29,780 nucleotides of DNA. Origin: Acanthaster planci. Taxonomy: Eukaryota; Echinodermata; Asteroidea; Valvatida; Acanthasteridae. The stretch's first letter is position 1, and the number at the start of each line of letters is the position of its first letter. Below the pieces are notes generated by a model, which ran no database searches, was not told the origin of the DNA, and was given only the letters and a program-made list of their open reading frames with translations. The stretch lies in contig NW_019091432.1 of the NCBI RefSeq assembly GCF_001949145.1, forward strand, positions 1,109,213-1,138,992. Reading direction: 5' to 3'. Position numbers and translations under genes: made by a program. Below, piece after piece: positions 20,222-29,560 of the stretch.

Positions 20222-21070
20222 CACTGCTTATTAATAATTTGATCATGGTCGATAATGATCTCCCATTTGCGAAGGGGTCCATGATTTAGTACACGGGGGG
20301 GGTACAAATGCCATATACATGTACATGTACCCCTACACAGCAGCCAACAACTGTACAGTGTACAATGTATATTATGCATCATGGTATGACGTCTCACTTC
20401 TAATTATCTAAAATTAAATGCTTAACTCAAAGGCAGATCCAGAGAGTTTGCTTTTACATCCACGTATGTAACCTTTTATGGTCTTTCTGTGGGTCCGATA
20501 CTACATGTAAATGCTTCTGTAATTACAGAGTTTTCCTCCCTCCCAACAATAAAAAATTTGTAGGGGACAGTGGAATGACCCCCTTTCTCAATACAAAATC
20601 ATTTGTCAGTCATTACTGAAAATCTGCAGTACACAGTCTCAAGTAAATTGATTATGAAAAGAGCTATCCTTTCAATTAAAGTTACAACTTAACGTTTCTT
20701 GACGGTTGTTGTTTATTGCTCTCTAATTTCAACAGATTCATTTCGGATTCCGATTTCATCAACAGGTTCATGTATAAAAGATGTTTCAAGGGGGGAATTC
20801 AAACAGAATAAATGTTTCCAAGACGACAAAGAGAAAACCACAACAAACCGGCAAATGCAGTGATTACATTGCATACTGTCAATACTGTTCGAGCCTGAAA
20901 GCTCTTGGCTTTCAATTTGACTTCTACACTGGTATTTGAGATGAGGGCTGGGGGTGTTTATTGTATTTTGTAACATCAACACATCTACCTTTATGCATGG
21001 GAATTTGTTTCTAGTGTCTGCCTTTTATTCCTTAAATAAATACCATACCAAATACCAATTAAGTACTCGT
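20222..21070. other. Non-coding; nothing recognised
   Basis: The minus-strand open frame 20713-20982 has no recognisable content or splice context. There is a TACATGTACATGTACC cluster near 20316. Confidence 0.3.
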
Positions 21071-21231
21071 GTTTTCGGGGACCTCCTTTATCAGTTGGGA
21101 AAACATTGGGGGTGGAATGGAACGGAGTAAAAGCCAGGGCTTCAAGTCCACATCTCTATTTCAATTAAACCACTAGATCGTGCGCCATGTTGTTTTCATC
21201 ACCACAGGTTTATCAGCACCAGGAAGTATGA
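21071..21231 (-). repeat. tRNA-promoter-bearing SINE-like module S, copy 2
   Basis: Same module as 18656-18811. On the minus strand it has an A box ATCTAGTGGTTT (complement of 21167-21178) and a decayed B box GGCTTTTACTCC (complement of 21124-21135). Homology ends just after AGGAAGTATGA, at the same point as copy 1, which marks a module edge. Confidence 0.5.
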
Positions 21232-21957
21232 CTGCGATGAAATGTAGCGATGATCTCGAGTGAATGCATGGATGTAACCACTTGTCGCCGGGTAAAACAG
21301 CCCCTTGATTAACAAGCTGCGGGCAGTGCTTTATGATTTTGACTTTGACATTCGTATCCAACATACTTGTCACCATTGTTATGTCTATGTTACATAACGG
21401 CTTCTTTGTTTGTCCTCAGCCCTTAGGAACGACAAACAATGGGCGGGCTGGGCGACGGCCAACCGGCTGTGTGGATTAGAAGAATGTGTCCATATATGGG
21501 CACACTCGGCTGTAAGTGGTTAATAAATACCACCAATATGACGTGCTGTAAGGTTACAAAAATTTCTGGAAATCCCCTGATGAGCAACACATGTACATCC
21601 AGACATTACATTATAGATTTGTGCAAACCTGTATCCTGTGGCAACAGCGAAGAAAGATAAGGCAAACAACGTGCCCAAATAAGCTAAACATAAAACACAG
21701 AAATTAAAAATCAGCCGGGATGATAAAAAGTGCAAATTCTGGGTAATTCATGAAATTTACATTTAAGGCACTTCCCCAGAAGTGGCTAGCTGATGAAGAC
21801 AGGTAAATTGAGAACCTACTGAACAAGCCACACATACAAGAATGGGCCCTGACATGGAGTACACAACAAAAATGCGTACAATGCATTCCAAGTATTCATA
21901 TTAAACTTCAATTTGTAGCCCCCTTATAAAAAATGGCCCAGTCCTGACACGGGACAG
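21232..21957. other. Upstream flank of the LINE-derived gene
   Basis: No coding exon recognised. Overlapping minus-strand open frames at 21520-21735 and 21704-21886 carry no recognisable domain. Distal regulatory sequence for the gene at 22051 may lie here. Confidence 0.3.
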
Positions 21958-22018
21958 CCAATCATATTCCACCATTGTTGACATCACCACCAGGAAGATC
22001 TTTCTACACTGTATATAA
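21958..22018 (+). promoter_or_regulatory. CCAAT/TATA core promoter of the LINE-derived gene
   Basis: A CCAAT box at 21958-21962 and a TATA box TATATAA at 22012-22018 lie in canonical spacing. A start about 28 nt after the first T of the TATA box falls near the A of TTCATCCC at 22040. That puts CCAAT at about -80 and gives a 5' UTR of roughly 10 nt before the ATG at 22051. A start further upstream would add an upstream ORF of seven codons (ATG at 22026, stop TAA at 22047-22049) ending one base before the main ATG. Promoter function is inferred from motif spacing. Confidence 0.55.
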
Positions 22019-22050
22019 GCAGATCATGGCAGGAATTTCATCCCACTAAA

Positions 22051-24637
22051 ATGGATATCAAAGACGTAAGTATGCCAGTGGTGGCGTTATTTAACTCTAA
22101 CAGCTCTCAATCATCTATTACTGATACGAATTTTCACAAACCTTGAAGATTGGGCATAATTAGGCCTGCAAGTAGGAATTCAGAAGAAAGAAAAAATGAA
22201 ACAATTTGAAACCTGACAAGGCTGTATACAGGGTGTAGTAGCAAGTAGCATCTTTTGATTTAGCTCAAGCCTCTTGTCTATTCCTCCCCATGTATTAAAG
22301 CTTCTGCTATAAAAACAACATATATGTTCACTAACGTTTGCTATCTCCTTTGTATTTCAGAAAAACCTTCTACAATGTTCCGCTAACAAAGTAATAACAC
22401 GTGAACCGGAGAGAGAACCCGGTGAGAATCCCTCGGAGGTGAGGATAACAAACGAGTCTCGATACTTTAAGAGCTACGAGTTTAAACATAAGTATGACCA
22501 AACAAGAAATAAGACCACTGAATACCTTTCTATGATTTGTATCAATGCTAATAATCTAAAGTATAATTTTGACAAAATTAATGATTATCTGGAAGAGCTC
22601 GGTTATCCATGGGATATAATTGGATGTTCGGAGACGTTTCTTAAAAATGGTGACCCCTCTTTGCACATTTGCCACTATACTTTCGTGGGTAATGAAAGGA
22701 AAGACAAAGCAGGTGGTGGGGTGGCATTTTTTGTGCATAACGGCATCACTTTCGAGAGAAGAAAAGATCTTACAGTGCAAGTTAAAGACTGTGAGACACC
22801 ATGCAATTCACTTTTCATTGAAGTAACTGGCATAGCCAGTAGAAACATCATTTTTGGTGTCATTTACAGCCCATCATTTGTGAGAAAAAATCACATGGGT
22901 GAATTTCGAGATTCTGTTGCAAATGTTTTTGCAAAGATAGCTGAGGAAAACAAAGTACTTTTCATCATGGGAGACTTCAATATCAATCTTTTAGACAGAC
23001 GTTATAAAAAGTTTCTTAATGCTGTATTCAATTATAATTACAAGCCACTCATTAACAGATCAACCCGTGTCTGTATCACTGAAACTAAAGAGTCAAGGAC
23101 ATTAATTGATAATATATATACCAATGCCAAGTATGCAACTGCAGACACAGGGGGGATATTGTTAAGTGCTGTATCCGATCACTTTCCAATATTTCAGTTC
23201 ATTTCATTGGATAAAGTAAATAATGCAGTAAATTGGAAAGTTAGTATTGAAGACAAACAAGCATTTAAAACTCATCTTAAGAACGAAATTGCATATAAAA
23301 CAATAAACGGTTTTTCTTTAACTGACACAAAATTAGTATTAAGTCGAGAAACAGAAAAATTTTATAGATGGACAAGTAAAATTAAAAGTGATTATTATAT
23401 AACGAAATTCCAAAATGATGAAGTAAAGCGTGAAATTATTAATTTTATTAATGTAATGATTAAAGACAAATTTAAATGTAGCAAACCTTGTGCATGTATT
23501 TGTACTTCTGAATATAAAATGGCACACATGCCACAAAGTGAATTTACATACCAATATTTCTGTGGGACTCGTAAGGAATTTGTAAAAACACCTTCAGATG
23601 GCCTCTTTACAGATACAACGTCTGAAGAGATTGTAGAATTGATTCACCAGATTATTAAAGATAATTCCCATCTCAGCTTACATAGATTTTGTCCGCAACT
23701 TATAACAGAAGACTTAAATTTGACTGCATCCCTAAGCAAAGTTTTCAATCAGTCTTTACGTGAAGGTAAAAGTCCTGATTATTCCTCACTGCATTCCTTG
23801 AAAGAGGTTGTTGAGCAATGGCAGGTTTGGGAGAAATGCGTATTTCCCCAATTTGATGACATTTTTGAAAAAATTGTTTGCAAGCTAACGAAGAATTTAT
23901 TAGACAAAAATAAACTGACTTACAACAATCCGCACTTGTTTGAAACTCAAAAAGTGAACAAAATGGCATATCTTGTTAACAATGTACAAAGGGCTCTTAA
24001 CGACAAACTCTCTCCAATTGGTGTATTCTTTAGTTTAAAAAGATCAGAAATAGACAGTGGAATCCTTTCAACAAAATTAAAGAAAACTGGAATATATGGA
24101 GCTCTTTTAAACTGGTTATCAAGCTATTTTAAAAGTAGATATCAAAATACCCCAAGTACATGTAACTCATCCTTGTTAGACCTTCTGTATGCCAATGTCA
24201 TGACTGACATTTCAAATTATCCCATTATTGTAAACCAAAATGAAATAGTCATAATTTGTACTAATGAAAAAAAAGGTAAAAAATCAGCATGGTATGAAAA
24301 ACTGAAAGAAACTATGGACAATCTTTACAAAGAATTAGATGAAAATGGCCTATCCGTAGAAAGATGTTGTTACATAAGATTTAGAAATGAGGAAAACAAT
24401 GGTAAACCTGTACAAGACCAAACAGCACCAAAGGAAAGCAATGAGAAATTCAAACGTGTTGAAAAAACAACATTCTGTGGGATAAGTATTGATTCTGGCG
24501 TAAACTTTCACACTGGTGATGAAATGCATGCTTGTGAAGAACAGAAAGTCATCGATGAGTGTAGAAAACGAAATTTACTTCCTCCTGAAGTCCTCACTGC
24601 TGCACAACTTTGCTGCATGAATGTGGCAGAGCTATAG
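22051..24637 (+). CDS. LINE-derived gene: intact AP-type endonuclease with catalytically dead reverse transcriptase
   Basis: Two exons, 22051-22065 and 22361-24637, predict 763 residues. Residues about 60-285 are an exonuclease-endonuclease-phosphatase domain like that of CR1/L2-type LINEs. All checkable active-site positions are kept: Asn67 (CINAN), Glu96 (CSETFL), Tyr174 (VIYSPS), Asp210 and Asn212 (GDFNIN), Thr252 and Asp255 (TLIDNIY), and Ser277-Asp278-His279 (SDHFPI). Residues about 425-760 align with LINE RT scaffold segments (SLSKVFNQSLREG, FDDIFEKIV, GVFFSL, LLNWLSSYF, LLYANVMTDI, FCGISID, NLLPPEVL). Motif A Asp is Ser563, motif B PQGS is deleted, and motif C ADD is replaced by NQNE at 630-633. 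The polymerase must be inactive, while the endonuclease could be active. A pseudogene this diverged should carry stops, and none is seen. Inference: a domesticated host gene, perhaps nuclear. The long exon alone is an ORF without an ATG, so the first exon supplies the start. Confidence 0.82.
22066..22360 (+). other. Phase-0 intron of the LINE-derived gene
   Basis: The 295-nt intron has a near-perfect donor (GAC|GTAAGT at 22065/22066) and a pyrimidine-rich acceptor (TTTGCTATCTCCTTTGTATTTCAG in outline, ending at 22360). The first exon ATG GAT ATC AAA GAC joins in frame to AAA AAC CTT. Inserted LINEs do not carry such an intron, so it was gained at or after the sequence became a gene. Confidence 0.65.
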
Positions 24638-24675
24638 ACTACAAGCATGGATCACATTCATTCCTTCCTTTAAAA

Positions 24676-24681
24676 AATAAA
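24676..24681 (+). terminator. Poly(A) signal of the LINE-derived gene
   Basis: AATAAA begins 39 nt after the TAG stop (24635-24637), implying a short 3' UTR. No long A tail or short tandem 3' repeat typical of a fresh LINE insertion follows directly. Confidence 0.55.
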
Positions 24682-24892
24682 TGGGGATGAATGTGTTGAA
24701 TGGTATAGCAAGGAATGTTCACGTACATGTTCACTATTGTTTACTGTTTAAGTTTTGATAGTCAAAAATTTAATTAAAATTAAAATTTATTAATTTAATT
24801 TTATAAAAAATAGTACAATGGATTGTGTTGATTTTATGTTACAATTAAGCCATGTGAATTGTATTAATCACATATTAAACTGAATAAAATAT
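24682..24892. other. A+T-rich 3' flank
   Basis: A self-complementary A/T stretch lies at 24765-24812 (TTTAATTAAAATTAAAATTT). No gene. Confidence 0.4.
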
Positions 24893-24989
24893 AGAAACGA
24901 GAAAGGAAATAAGAACAAAAAAGAATAACAAAAAGAGAAACACTATTTTAAAAAAAGAGGGAAAAAAAACAGAAAAAAAGAAAAAGGGC
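24893..24989 (+). repeat. Polypurine (A/G) low-complexity tract
   Basis: About 97 bases are almost wholly A and G with few interruptions. It abuts the start of repeat R1 copy 3. Confidence 0.65.
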
Positions 24990-25082
24990 AATTGATGATG
25001 ATAAAAGGAGTCGGGCACAATGTACATGACCCTCGTGTGCTGTGCATTGCTGACATCTGACTCTTACTTATCTGAAATTGCA
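24990..25082 (+). repeat. Dispersed repeat family R1, copy 3
   Basis: Same block order as the copies at 4030 and 14473, ending TTATCTGAAATTGCA at about the same internal length. Confidence 0.6.
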
Positions 25083-27654
25083 TGCTATACCCAAGGGCCA
25101 ATCAAGAAAAAAAAGGGGGTGGGAGGGGAACTAGAATTCTGACAGCTGTGCCCAATTTGAGGGTTCTCTTACTTTGGGGAGGAAGAAATATGAATGTCCC
25201 CCAAAGTTTGTCTCTTCATCTTATTTCAAAAGAAGAATGGCCCCGGTTTAACCACTGGAAAAATGGGAATGCACTGATGGTTCTCGTCACTGCTAATCAA
25301 CCTGTCATCTGCAAATCTAGCAGTAATCCCAAATTCTTGTCAGAAAATCTCTCAAGAATAACAATGAAACCCGAGTCCTCGACTACAGATAGACATTTGC
25401 AACATATGCACTTTCAAACACTTGTATTTACAAATAAAATCAAGCATTACGATTTACTTCTCTTCATGTTACTTCTTGAGGGTGGCCTCTCACTAGAGTT
25501 GGCCATGTTGGCAAGCTTGGCAAACTAGGTTCCCTGCACTTTCTCCAGAGAAAAGCCGTGATTTGTGCATGTTTAGAATTTTCTGTGGCCTTTTTCCCGG
25601 CAATTCACAGCAATTTTGGTCAACTTGTGGTCAGTTCTGTTTTGAGAAATATGACAAAAGTCACATGACATTCATCAAACATTTGCACAAAAGTGTTGAG
25701 ATGTTTTCATGACCTTGGCAAACTCATGCGAAGGGACAAGAATCATATTTCGAGGTCAGCATCAGTCTGCATCCAGCCTCTGGAGAAGATGGACGTGCAA
25801 CACCATTAGATGGACCTTGAAGACCAGCCAAGGCTCAAGGCCCGGGTCTTCCCTGACCAGCCCAGGGATCAAGCCTTTTTTAGTTTACAAAAGCTAGCGA
25901 CATTTTTAAATGGTTTGGCACCTGTAAGCCAACAATTGCGAAGGCTTTGAGACTATTTTGAGAAAATCCAAGACTGAACAGATATGACAAAAGTCACTGG
26001 GAAATTTGAATGTGTTTAAAATTCACACTCACTTATTTGCAAACTAGGAGAACAGATATCTGACAAACCCTTTGAGCACTTTGTGAGATCTTGGCAATCA
26101 TTTTTAAAACTAATTTGGAGAGCGCTGCAACTTTGTAGAATTCACAAAAGTCACAAAGCCTTGTCTGAGGGTAGTTTCAGCCTAAAAAATCTCCAAAATA
26201 ACAGGTGTAGATCACTCCAGCACATCATACGGAAATAAAGGAAATAGAGGGTTTGCATGGCTGCCATTTTGCAGGCCGCTGCTTTTGTTCCGCAGGAAAG
26301 CACAGAGGTTTCCCTGTGGAACAATTTTTGTTTTTACAAAGGGTAATTCCGAACAATTTCCAGGTTACAATAGCAATGTTGTGAAGTCCCCAAGGAACCT
26401 GTAACATCATGGCACAGTGCCGTCTTCTGAAGTCTTCCTTCAAGTGGGGTAGTAACTAACTGGACTATCTTGATTATCTATCACTCATACAGAGAAGAAC
26501 CTCTGTGTAAAGGCGTGGTGGTTATGGCCATCTAAACAAAATAAGTTGACCTAAATTCTTCAAAGTTCTACTGCCGCATGTACAAATGTGAAGTACAGAA
26601 TAAGAAATCACATGTCCAAAAGTGTAGTTCGGTTACAAATATGAATTGCACAATATCTTGGAGAATGACTGACGGTTGCAAAGTCTGCGGTAAACAAATA
26701 CAGGTATTAGCATTCCAGGGAACCCTACCGGGCTCAGCCATGCAGCCATGTGTAGGGGAAAATTCCAAGATGCCAAACTGAGCAGCGGAAAGACAAAGGA
26801 GTGAAGGCACACATGTTCACACAATAGTACAGCATGAATAACTTAAAATGAATAAATTAGTCTCTCTGCTATATTTCCATGTGCATAGCTGAGCTAAATA
26901 AGAGACCCTGGGAATGCAAGGCAATGAGAACAAGTAAAACATGGGGGTGCTGGAATTTCACCAGCCAGGTTTGTGGGTGTACAACAATACCACGTGGCCT
27001 ACTCCTCTTCGCAAATATCTACATGTACAGTATTTCTTCCATGACTGAAACACTGTCCATCAGTTAAAAATGAATAAACACCTTAAATCTAGTTCAATCA
27101 TCCACATGGTTTTATTTAAAAATGTGGTTAAGTTAAGGAGTGCACCAGTTTCAGGAATCTGTTGTGTCTGTTGCTATTTACTGCTGTCTGATTTAGGCAG
27201 ACGCCTTGCAGATCTGCAGGGTTTCTGATGACCACCCAAATGTAGACTACATAATGAAGTATGTGCCAGTGATTCTATGGGCAGTTCTTGTCATCAACAG
27301 ATCAGAGGCAAACATTTGGCTTGTATCTATGGAGGGGTTTAGATATGTACCGGTAGGAAGGTGCTTTAACTTGAACTGATTAAAACACCACAAGCCCAGA
27401 CTTTAAAAAACACTCCTTTGTATTAAACTGGGTACCAGTGAAGTTCCTTGAAAATCGGAATAACAAGGAAATTCCTGTAGTGTAAAAAAATACTGATGTC
27501 TGTAACTAACACATTCACAATCTCACAAGTACTTCATTTGTCCATATACATGACAATGAGTGAAGAACAACATGCACAGGGAACAAAGTTCAGAGGCACA
27601 CATTCATTTCCAGCTGCAGTGGTTTCATATGTGGCAACTGCATCCATGGCAACA
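25083..27654. other. Non-coding; no supported gene
   Basis: The longest frame (25082-25528, 148 codons) starts in repeat R1, runs through a G-rich patch and has no recognisable domain. Frames at 25709-25897 and 26578-26781 are short and without splice context. No RNA gene was seen. Confidence 0.35.
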
Positions 27655-27990
27655 GCAAACACAGCAGAAAAACATGACATGTATGGGTTCAATATGCATG
27701 CATCTGAGCTTTGAAGTTAGGAAGAGTCAGTAATATAACATTACAGAGATTTCAGACTGCTTATTTGAACCATTCATAACAAACACACAGGAGAAAAACT
27801 ATATATGTATGGGTTCAATGTGCATCCACCTTATCTTTTAAGTTATGAAGACTCAGTAAAAAACATTGCAGAAATTTCAGATTTCAATTCATAACAAACA
27901 CACAGGAGAAAAACTATATATGTATGGGTTCAATGTGCATCCAGCTGAGCTTTTAAGTTATGAAGACCCAGTAAAAAACATTGAGTTCTG
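27655..27990. repeat. Tandem repeat, three units of about 115-126 bp
   Basis: GTATGGGTTCAAT anchors recur at 27681, 27807 and 27922 (spacings 126 and 115). Each is preceded by an AAACACAGCAGAAAAAC or AAACACACAGGAGAAAAAC block and followed by GTTATGAAGACTCAGTAA or variants. Units 2 and 3 are nearly identical and unit 1 is more diverged. The apparent frame at 27496-27714 ends in this array and is probably chance. Confidence 0.75.
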
Positions 27991-28660
27991 CTGATTTGCA
28001 CAATTCACGGAAACAATCAAAAATACAACACATTCTGTTTGTTCACTTCACTTTATTTAAGCATTCTGAATTTCTCTGTTTGCTTACATTCTCACATTCT
28101 TCACAGGCCTGAATCAACACACAATATTCCCGAATCAAACAGTTGTCTGACATATTTAAAAAAATAGTTAGCAGTCTTCAATCAGTGAGACCAAAGATTT
28201 GGTGGAATAATACTATTATCCCTTTAACGGCTGCACCAAAAATGCAAGTAAATTCAATTAAAGAAGTGGACAAATTTGAAAAATGAAATGTAATGAAACT
28301 TCTGAACTACGGAGCACACATCAGAACCACAAAATGTGGTACATGCATCAGATCAAAGGGGACCGGAGATTTCACTGAATGGTGTGCCAATGAAATGGAA
28401 TACAGTAACAGGTAAGTTTTCCCAAAAGAAATTAGGCTGGAATCATGGATGCAAGTGTATATTGCAGCTTTTTTTGAAGGGAATAGTTTACATATTACTT
28501 GCTAAAAGATCCTTGTTTGATTTGTACCAAAGATGGGTAGAAAACTCTAATAACCAAAAGTAATGTACTAAGCAAGATTTTGGGGCAATTCTACGAGCTG
28601 ATGTGAGAATTTGAGAAATGGTATAGGTCAAAACATGAGTCAGTAAGCAACTGTAGAAAC
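27991..28660. other. Non-coding; nothing recognised
   Basis: The plus-strand frame 28336-28563 has no recognisable content. A minus-strand poly(A)-like TTTATT near 28053 has no gene attached. Confidence 0.35.
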
Positions 28661-28711
28661 ACATGTTCTGTAATTTTACTCCGCAGTATTTCGCTGCAGG
28701 GACACACACAT
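28661..28711 (+). repeat. Direct repeat of the foldback structure, copy 1
   Basis: ACATGTTCTG, AATTTTAC and GCAGTATTTCGCTGCAGGGA followed by CACACACAT recur at 28958-29007 with a few changes, 297 bp further on. The core CTGCAGTATTTCGCTGCAG in copy 2 has a PstI-type palindrome at each end. Confidence 0.7.
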
Positions 28712-28719
28712 AATAATAA

Positions 28720-28940
28720 AACACATAACTCCAAAAAAAAGACAACTCCAGCGTCATTTTTTATGTGTACCATGGTTTTATGTTCTACTAACATCAACAT
28801 CTGAATTTGCAAGTATAAATAAAAAGGATATATGTATTCACATGTAGCGCCTTCATTTAAATAATGGTAAAATAAACTGCAATTTCATTTTACATACACT
28901 ACATGTAGTATCAGGTATCACTGACATTAACAGCATAAAT
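28720..28940 (+). repeat. Left arm of a large inverted repeat
   Basis: Pairs with 29343-29560 on the other strand. Long matching blocks include CCATGGTTTTATGTTCTACT, CATCTGAATTTGCAAGTATA, AAATAAAAAGGATATATGTA, CTACATGTAGTATCAGGTAT and ACATTAACAGCATAAAT. The arms differ by substitutions and a few indels. Confidence 0.8.
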
Positions 28941-28957
28941 TGCAAGTATTAATTATT

Positions 28958-29007
28958 CATGTTCTGCAATTTTACACTGCAGTATTTCGCTGCAGGGACA
29001 CACACAT
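28958..29007 (+). repeat. Direct repeat of the foldback structure, copy 2
   Basis: Matches 28661-28711, and lies in the spacer just inside the left arm. Confidence 0.7.
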
Positions 29008-29342
29008 TATTTGTAACAAAGCTTTACCCAAGATCGCCTATCCAAAAAAGCTTACAAATCAAGGATAATTACTTTTGCTTATTGCCAAGTTATAAATGCT
29101 GAAAAGATTCATTAATGGCACCAATATGGAGAATTCATCCCAAAGAACATGCATGTGTGCTGATGTAGAATCCCAAACAGCCGATTAATGTTACTTAAAA
29201 TTCAACAAGACTAAAATCAAGGAATTGCACATTTCTGGGACTGAAGTAAATTTGGAAAGCTTATTTCGAGGTGTTACGAGAAACCTAAAAGTAGCTGATC
29301 TGCATAAAACAAGCCACCACAGTGCAGTTTTTCTGATTTCTG

Positions 29343-29560
29343 ATTTATGCTGTTAATGTAAGTGATACCTGATACTACATGTAGTTTATGTAAAATGAAA
29401 TTGCAGTTTCTTTTATTACGATTTTTTAAATAAAACTGAAACATGTGAATACATATATCCTTTTTATTTATACTTGCAAATTCAGATGATGATGTCAGTA
29501 GAACATAAAACCATGGCTCACATAAAAAGTGACACTGGAGTTGTCTTCTTTTTTATTATT
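29343..29560 (-). repeat. Right arm of the large inverted repeat
   Basis: Complement of 28720-28940 over nearly its whole length. The outer edge (TCTTCTTTTTTATTATT) has lost about 20 bases relative to the left arm. The spacer between the arms is about 402 bp and shows no transposase. Confidence 0.8.

Noticed and set aside
21924-21932. Second TATA-like sequence (TTATAAAAA)
   Set aside because: It lies upstream of the CCAAT box; the TATATAA at 22012 has better spacing to both the CCAAT box and the first ATG.
22556-23969. Several antisense and off-frame open frames
   Set aside because: They lie inside the LINE-derived CDS and are shadows of its codon bias.
25082-25528. 148-codon plus-strand frame
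   Set aside because: It starts inside a dispersed repeat and a G-rich patch, shows no domain or splice context, and its composition looks like chance.
27655-27990. CRISPR array
   Set aside because: Units are over 110 bp, diverged and contain no short repeat/spacer alternation; the window is eukaryotic.
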